Part shown: in pieces, positions 59,623-64,000 of the stretch
Numbering within the stretch: the first letter of the stretch is position 1
How the letters are laid out: every line of letters begins with the position of its first letter
NCBI GenBank assembly: GCA_963778845.1
Contig: CAVZVW010000001.1
Location: forward strand, 620,001 to 684,000
Reading direction: 5' to 3'
From: CAVZVW01 sp963778845
GTDB taxonomy: Bacteria > Actinomycetota > Actinomycetes > Actinomycetales > Kineosporiaceae
DNA length: 64,000 nt
Translations under genes and position numbers: made by a program
The notes under the pieces: generated by a model
Database searches by the model: none
The model's input: the letters and a program-made list of their open reading frames with translations, nothing else
Told to the model about the DNA's origin: nothing

Positions 59623-60667
59623 GGCGGGGCGCCACGAGGATCTTGCCGTGAGCCTGGCCCGTCGACAGCGGCTCGAACCCCCCGAGCACCACGTCCTCCA
59701 GGTCGACCACTCGGTCGACGAGAACGGAGGCCAAGGGACGCCTGGTGAGCAGGTCCAGCGCGGCCGGCAGGTCGACGTCGCACACGTGCGCGACCGTCGT
59801 CCGCACGTCCACCTCACGCAGCACGACGTCGGCGAGCTCCAGCGGCTGCGGTGCCTTGGTGAGCCCGACCAGCAGGACGGCGCCCCCGCGGGCGGCCAGG
59901 GCGAACGACCGGGCCGCGGCCCCCGGCACTCCCGAGCTCTCGATGACGACGTCTGCTCCCTCCGGCACGAGAGCTCGCAGATCCTGACCGGTGGCGTCGG
60001 GGTCGATCAGCATGGTCTCGGTGGCGCCCAGCGTGCGGGCCGTGTCGAGCCGCCCGGCGTCGATGTCGAGGGCGACCACCCGGCCGTCGTGACCGTGCAG
60101 CCCGGCAAGGATGAACGAGCCGATCGCGCCGGCTCCCTGGAGGACGACGACGTCGCCGGGGCGCACGCCGGAGCGCGTGACGGCGTGCAGCCCGACGGCG
60201 AGTGGTTGTGCGAGCGCGGCATCGAGGTCTGCGCACGTGTCCGGGATCTCGCGCAGGGTTCGCACTGGTGCGGCGACGAGCTCGGCGAGCCCGCCGTGGG
60301 TGCTCAGACCCAGCGTGTAGTAGCTCGCGCACAGGTTCGTCCGCCCGCGGCGGCACCATGCGCACCTGCCGCACGAGACGCCGGCACCGCACGCGACCCG
60401 GCGCCCGACCCACTCACGCTCGGAGGAGGCGGCATCGACGACGGTCCCGATGAACTCGTGCCCCAGGGTCGTCGGGCCGACGTGTCCGCTCCCCGGGTGC
60501 GGGGCGAGGAGCGGGACCATCATCGGGCCCTTCGTGTACTCGGTGGCGTCGGTGCCGCAGAGGCCGTTGTAGGACACCGCGACGATGACCTCACCGTCCC
60601 CGGCCACCGGGTCCGGGAGATCCTCGAGTCTCAGGTCGTGCGGTGCATGGAGAACGGCTGCACGCAT
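59615..60667 (-). CDS. Zinc-dependent alcohol/polyol dehydrogenase (MDR)
   Basis: 350 residues. MRAAVLHAPHDLRLEDLPDP, GLCGTDATEYTKGPMMVPLL (catalytic Cys), TLGHEFIGTVVDAA (His-Glu), CGRCAWCRRGRTNLCASYYT (structural zinc, complete) and VVVLQGAGAIGSFILAGLHG (NAD). GTDATEYTKG in place of GSD/GTDLHEY is unusual at the substrate site. Overlaps the next gene by 8 bp and is 18 bp from the previous stop, so it belongs to the same operon. Confidence 0.9.
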   Translation of the reverse strand: MRAAVLHAPHDLRLEDLPDPVAGDGEVIVAVSYNGLCGTDATEYTKGPMMVPLLAPHPGSGHVGPTTLGHEFIGTVVDAASSEREWVGRRVACGAGVSCGRCAWCRRGRTNLCASYYTLGLSTHGGLAELVAAPVRTLREIPDTCADLDAALAQPLAVGLHAVTRSGVRPGDVVVLQGAGAIGSFILAGLHGHDGRVVALDIDAGRLDTARTLGATETMLIDPDATGQDLRALVPEGADVVIESSGVPGAAARSFALAARGGAVLLVGLTKAPQPLELADVVLREVDVRTTVAHVCDVDLPAALDLLTRRPLASVLVDRVVDLEDVVLGGFEPLSTGQAHGKILVAPRHG

Positions 60668-60685
60668 GGCGGTCTCGGCCCCGGC

Positions 60686-61666
60686 TCAGAGGGTGACGGT
60701 CGACGTGATGTGGACCTTGACCTGGGTCTTGTCCGTGAGGACCGCGTCGATGGCCTTGTCCGCCGTCGACAGGGCATACGTGGACGTCACCAGGGGGGAC
60801 AGGTCCACGCCGCTGCGGGAGAGGAAACGCAGGGTCTGCGGCCAGACTCCGGGCGACCCGATGATGCCCCGCAGCTGCAGCTCCTTGGACTGGATGAGCC
60901 CCAAGCGGGCCGGAGCCGTCCCGCCGACGTCGATGCCGATGTAGACCAGACGAGCGCGGAAGCCGGCGACCTCGAGCGCTGTGGCCATGGCGGCGGGCTT
61001 GCCACTCGCCTCGAACACGACGCTCGCCCCGGCGCCCGCAGTGGCCTGCGCCACCTCGTCGAGGAACGATGCAGCCGTGGGATCGAGGACGGCCTCCGCG
61101 CCCAGCTCGAGCGCGAGACGTCCTCGCGCCTGCGACGGCTCTGCCACCAGCACCCGGGCGCCCTTCCCGACCGACGCGGCGACGACGCCCAGCCCGATCG
61201 GCCCGGCACCGAGGACGACGGCGGTGTCGCTCGCATCGAGGTTGTCCGCCCGCACCGACGCGTAGTAGCCACAGCTGAACGGCTCCACGAGCGCACCCTG
61301 CGTCCAGGACACGTTGTCGGGCAGGCGATGCAGCCACGACTGCTTCGCGACGAAGAACTCCGCCGCAGCCCCGCTGATGCTGAACCCGAAGTGCTCCTGC
61401 CCGATCACGCACTCACCGACGACGCGGTCGCCCACGCCGAGGCCCTTCACCCGGGCGCCGAGCTGCACCACCTCGGCGGCCCACTCGTGGCCGGGGATCA
61501 CCGGGAACTCGAACGGGATGATGTAGCGCCCCGCGAGCAGCTCGATGTCGCTGTGGCAGATCCCGACGCTGCGGCTGGCCAGCAGCACCTCGTCGTCCCC
61601 GACTCGCGGAACCTCGAGCTCGTTGACCGCGCACCGGTCGTCACCGATGAACTGCAGAGCCTTCAC
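60686..61666 (-). CDS. MDR alcohol dehydrogenase lacking the structural-zinc cluster
   Basis: 326 residues from MKALQFIGDDRCAVNELEVP. GICHSDIELLAGRYIIPFEF has the catalytic Cys and VIPGHEWAAEVVQLGARVKG the His-Glu pair. Where relatives have CGxCxxCxxGxxxxC, this one reads GECVIGQEHFGFSISGAAAE, so the structural zinc is absent. NAD motif AVVLGAGPIGLGVVAASVGK. It may oxidise a cyclic polyol or sugar; several such enzymes in one operon suggest successive oxidations. Confidence 0.88.
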   Translation of the reverse strand: MKALQFIGDDRCAVNELEVPRVGDDEVLLASRSVGICHSDIELLAGRYIIPFEFPVIPGHEWAAEVVQLGARVKGLGVGDRVVGECVIGQEHFGFSISGAAAEFFVAKQSWLHRLPDNVSWTQGALVEPFSCGYYASVRADNLDASDTAVVLGAGPIGLGVVAASVGKGARVLVAEPSQARGRLALELGAEAVLDPTAASFLDEVAQATAGAGASVVFEASGKPAAMATALEVAGFRARLVYIGIDVGGTAPARLGLIQSKELQLRGIIGSPGVWPQTLRFLSRSGVDLSPLVTSTYALSTADKAIDAVLTDKTQVKVHITSTVTL

Positions 61667-61731
61667 GCGTCACCTCTCTCGGGACACGGCCGCGTCGAGA
61701 CGGGCCGGAGGGAGCGACGAATCGACGTCAT

Positions 61732-61748
61732 GTTCACGGATACTGAAC
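61732..61748. promoter_or_regulatory. Operator-like inverted repeat GTTCA-N7-TGAAC
   Basis: A perfect 5-bp inverted repeat with a 7-bp centre, in the 100 bp between the XRE-cupin regulator's 3' end and the next dehydrogenase gene. The symmetry and size fit a dimeric XRE protein. It would allow the dehydrogenases to be controlled apart from the upstream SDR-regulator pair. Confidence 0.5.
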
Positions 61749-61765
61749 GGTCGTCGTCGGACCTG

Positions 61766-62608
61766 TCAAGCACCGGTCGCGGACGGGTGCCTGACGAACC
61801 AGATGCCTCGTGCGGTGGTGTCCGTCCGGTTGGACAGCAGGTGGGGCATCGCGGAGTCGAACCCGATCGCCTCGCCTGCACGCAACGTGACGACCTCGAA
61901 GCCGACCGTGATCTCCAGCTGTCCCTCGATCAGGTAGCCGAACTCCGAACCGGCGTGCTGAAGCATGCGGTTGTCGTTGGTGGACGTCGAGTGCGGGGGG
62001 TAGATGATCTCCATGAAGTCCAGCCCCGTCCCCGTGTTCGTCGCCAGCTGCTCCCAGACCACCCCGCTGTCCATCTCCAGGCGCACCCGCCCACCCGGGC
62101 GGGTGACCGAGAGGCGGGCCAGGACACGCTCCCGGGGCCAGGCGTCGGCCGGCGAGCCGAGCTCCGACCGGCTGATGGGGCTGGAGGCCGACGACTCCAC
62201 GCCCTGCCCGACGCCCTGCCCGCGTGCGTCGGAGGCTCGAGCGCCGGCGACGGGGGTGGTCGCGGACGAGCCGCGCGCCCGGCTGCCCCGCACCTCCGCG
62301 GCGAACAGCTCGTCGATCGAGACGCCGAGCAGCTGGGAGATCGAGTACAGCGTGGCGACGGAGGGTTGGGACTTCCCGTTCTCCATCTGGGACACGAACG
62401 ACGGCGACACGCCCAGCTGTCGCGCCACCTCGCGCAGCGACATCCCGGACAGCTGCCGGACGTGCTTCAGGCGGGCACCCAAACTGGTTACCGGCGCAGC
62501 CGCTGCGGCGCGATCCTCGGACACCACGCCCCCTCGCGGGGCGGCGAGCCCCGTGAGCGGAACTGTACCGGGAGGCTCGGCGCGCGCCGGACCGACGTCT
62601 CCTGCCAT
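61766..62608 (-). CDS. XRE-cupin transcriptional regulator
   Basis: 280 residues. After about 40 low-complexity residues comes the HTH: SLGARLKHVRQLSGMSLREV, ARQLGVSPSFVSQMENGKSQ, PSVATLYSISQLLGVSIDEL. A Ser/Ala/Gly linker leads to a cupin_2 domain (FMEIIYPPHSTSTNDNRMLQ, GSEFGYLIEGQLEITVGFEV, RAGEAIGFDSAMPHLLSNRT) that binds the effector. ATG overlaps the SDR stop by one base; a GTG at VVSED is an alternative start. Probably the pathway regulator. Confidence 0.9.
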   Translation of the reverse strand: MAGDVGPARAEPPGTVPLTGLAAPRGGVVSEDRAAAAAPVTSLGARLKHVRQLSGMSLREVARQLGVSPSFVSQMENGKSQPSVATLYSISQLLGVSIDELFAAEVRGSRARGSSATTPVAGARASDARGQGVGQGVESSASSPISRSELGSPADAWPRERVLARLSVTRPGGRVRLEMDSGVVWEQLATNTGTGLDFMEIIYPPHSTSTNDNRMLQHAGSEFGYLIEGQLEITVGFEVVTLRAGEAIGFDSAMPHLLSNRTDTTARGIWFVRHPSATGA

Positions 62609-63390
62609 CAGACCAGAACCATCCCGCCATCGGCCATGATGACCTGGCCGGTGAGGTAGTCGGAGTCTGCCGAGGCCAGGAACATGGCCGTGCCGACCAG
62701 GTCCTCCGGTGTGGCCGGCCGACCGCGCAAGATGCCCGACGAGAAGTCCGCCATCGCCTGACCCGGCGACTGCGAGTCGCCGATCTCGAGCAGGTCGGCG
62801 TCGAGCTGGGTCCACAGCGGGGTGTCGACCACCCCGGGTGCAAAGGCGTTGCAGGTGATGTTGTGCTCCGCGAGCGCCCTGGCTCCCGCCTGGGTGAGTG
62901 CGTTGACGGCGAACTTGCTCGCACAGTACGGCGCGAAGCTCGCGTACCCCTGACGGCCGGCGATGGAGGACGTGTTGATGATCTTGCCTGATCGGCGCGG
63001 GATCATCCGCTTGGCACCCTCCTGGATCCCGATCAGGGTACCCAACGCGTTCACGTCCATGATCGAGTGCCAGTTCTCCTCGGTCACGTCGAGCAGGTGC
63101 ATCGGTCGGTTGAAGCCCGCGTTGTTGAACAGCACGTCCAGGGGGGCCCGCCCGACGAACGCGTCGAGGGCGCGAGCCACCTGGTCTCGCTTGCTGACGT
63201 CTGCCTGCAGCGCGACCGCGCTGCCCGACTCCGCTGTGATCTGCGACCGCACGCGGTCAGCGGCGTCAAGGTCGAGATCGAGAACGCCGACGACGGCACC
63301 CTCGCGTGCCATGCCCAGCGCGAAGGCACGTCCCATGCCGCTGCCCGCGCCCGTGATGACGATGCCCTTACCCTCAACTCGTCCCGCCAT
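62608..63390 (-). CDS. Short-chain dehydrogenase/reductase (SDR)
   Basis: 260 residues from ATG 63390, with GGAGG seven bases upstream. Classical SDR: GKGIVITGAGSGMGRAFALG (cofactor TGxxxGxG), LDVLFNNAGFNRP (NNAG), INTSSIAGRQGYASFAPYCA (catalytic Ser and YxxxK as YCASK) and the late PEDLVGTAMFLASADSDYLT GQVIMADGGMVLV. NAD-type by the acidic LDLDLDAADRV after the second strand. First gene of the operon; it probably oxidises the imported compound or a product. Confidence 0.94.
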   Translation of the reverse strand: MAGRVEGKGIVITGAGSGMGRAFALGMAREGAVVGVLDLDLDAADRVRSQITAESGSAVALQADVSKRDQVARALDAFVGRAPLDVLFNNAGFNRPMHLLDVTEENWHSIMDVNALGTLIGIQEGAKRMIPRRSGKIINTSSIAGRQGYASFAPYCASKFAVNALTQAGARALAEHNITCNAFAPGVVDTPLWTQLDADLLEIGDSQSPGQAMADFSSGILRGRPATPEDLVGTAMFLASADSDYLTGQVIMADGGMVLV

Positions 63391-63459
63391 GTGCCGACCT
63401 CCAAGAACCCGTGACCGCCCGAATCGCCCGACCGTCGTGCGGCAGACGGTAATCACTAC

Positions 63460-63488
63460 TTGACGGAGTGTCCAGCAACAGGCAACAT
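63460..63488 (+). promoter_or_regulatory. Putative promoter of the PRISE-type reductase gene
   Basis: -35 TTGACG (63460-63465), 17-bp spacer, -10 CAACAT (63483-63488), about 62 bp before the ATG. The 160-bp divergent gap must also hold the SDR promoter. CACT...AGTG half-sites surround the -35 box and could be operators. Confidence 0.5.
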
Positions 63489-63550
63489 CACGGCGTCCGG
63501 CAACCATCGCCCGGGCCGCTGCCGGGCGCTACCACCCCAGGGAGTCCCGC

Positions 63551-64000
63551 ATGGATCGGACCGCACTCGTCGTCGGCGTGACCGGAATCGCGGGATACAA
63601 CACCGCCCAGGCCCTGCTCGCGGCCGGGTGGCGGGTGGTCGGGCTGTCACGGTCGCGCCGCTACGAGATCCCCGGGGTCGAGCACGTCTACGGCGACGTC
63701 CTGGACCCCGGCTCCATCGAGGCATGCATGTCGGGCAAGGGCGTGACCCACCTGTTCTTCACGACGTGGTCACGTCAGGACACCGAGGCGGACAACTGTC
63801 GGGTCAACGGCGCGATGCTCGCCAACACCCTGGAAGCGGCCGACCGCACCACGAAGCTCGAGCACGCCGTCCTCGTCACCGGTCTCAAGCACTATCTCGG
63901 CCCCTTCGAGGCCTATGCCGCAGCACCGGCGGAGACCCCCTTCCGGGAGTCCCAGGACCGCCTGCCCTTCCAGAACTTCTACTACGACCAGGAGGACATC
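63551..64000 (+). CDS. PRISE-type NAD(P)-dependent enone reductase/epimerase (partial)
   Basis: 150 residues before the window ends. MDRTALVVGVTGIAGYNTAQ (Rossmann GxTGxxG), VGLSRSRRYEIPGVEHVYGD, VTHLFFTTWSRQDTEADNCR and VLVTGLKHYLGPFEAY, then TPFRESQDRLPFQNFYYDQE. The TGLKHYxG and NFYYDxED motifs are those of progesterone 5beta-reductase/iridoid-synthase-like (PRISE) proteins, which reduce enones or act as epimerases. TGLKHY supplies the catalytic Lys and a Tyr candidate comes at FYYD. Divergent from the SDR operon. Confidence 0.85.
   Translation, partial: MDRTALVVGVTGIAGYNTAQALLAAGWRVVGLSRSRRYEIPGVEHVYGDVLDPGSIEACMSGKGVTHLFFTTWSRQDTEADNCRVNGAMLANTLEAADRTTKLEHAVLVTGLKHYLGPFEAYAAAPAETPFRESQDRLPFQNFYYDQEDI

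Noticed and set aside
59021..62659. A 1212-codon open frame on the plus strand, opposite the catabolic genes
   Set aside because: It is antisense to three well-supported dehydrogenase genes and a regulator, its translation lacks any family motif and is rich in Arg/Asp/His as expected of a high-GC shadow frame.
1..64000. CRISPR array or cas genes
   Set aside because: No regularly spaced repeats of 24-40 bp were seen and no Cas protein motifs occur; the short tandem repeats at 222 and 1181 have no spacers.

Overview
The window is very GC-rich, with dense third-position G/C, GTG/TTG starts, 1- and 4-bp start/stop overlaps, leaderless promoters and F420-type oxidoreductases. This points to a high-GC actinobacterium; I cannot place the genus from the sequence alone.

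Layout. 1-1454: the end of a cation-diffusion-facilitator gene, a small membrane protein and tRNA-Lys(TTT). 1455-6868: a short segment bracketed by a degenerate direct repeat of the 3' end of that tRNA gene, which looks like the scar of a tRNA-targeted island with no integrase left. It holds an XRE/nucleotidyltransferase toxin-antitoxin pair, a matrixin-type metalloprotease, a cold-shock/DUF1294 protein and the broken remains of a DUF3320-type helicase. 6869-23000: accessory DNA with a Fic protein, an RHH-type pair, an ATPase regulator beside a homocysteine-methyltransferase-like gene, Phd/YoeB and Phd/RelE pairs, a SLATT membrane protein, a complete IS21-family element (15729-18583, with terminal repeats and a 6-bp target duplication) and a 1015-residue orphan protein. 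23000-36000: a mosaic of small stand-alone genes, including a rifampicin monooxygenase preceded by a rifamycin-associated element, an esterase lipoprotein, a PAP2 phosphatase, decayed PAP2 and phospholipase D genes, two F420-type proteins and an I36 inhibitor. 36287-40992: a two-gene unit in which a Trypco2 protein overlaps a 1464-residue trypsin-STAND-TPR protein. It is the best candidate here for an undescribed conflict or immunity system.

42030-63390 is a long minus-strand catabolic cluster: FGGY kinase, sorbitol-type dehydrogenase, GH1 beta-glucosidase, EboE-like TIM-barrel protein, E2/E1beta/E1alpha of a 2-oxoacid dehydrogenase, an M24 (DddP/creatinase-like) protein, VOC protein, polyol-type dehydrogenase, a ribose-type ABC importer (permease, binding lipoprotein and a fused ATPase-permease), a beta-hydroxyacid dehydrogenase, two more zinc-type dehydrogenases, an XRE-cupin regulator and an SDR. 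A divergent PRISE-type reductase starts at 63551 and runs off the end. Together they suggest import, deglycosylation and stepwise oxidation of a glycoside or polyol, ending in a 2-oxoacid; the substrate is unknown.

Quality warning. Seven otherwise well-conserved genes each need one or more single-base deletions to read through, about 14 in all and always in the same direction (an extra base), concentrated between 46.2 and 51.6 kb. This looks more like consensus insertion errors than biological decay. True decay, with stops, deletions and truncations, is seen elsewhere (5575-6740, 15301-15480, 32195-32550, 32853-33180).
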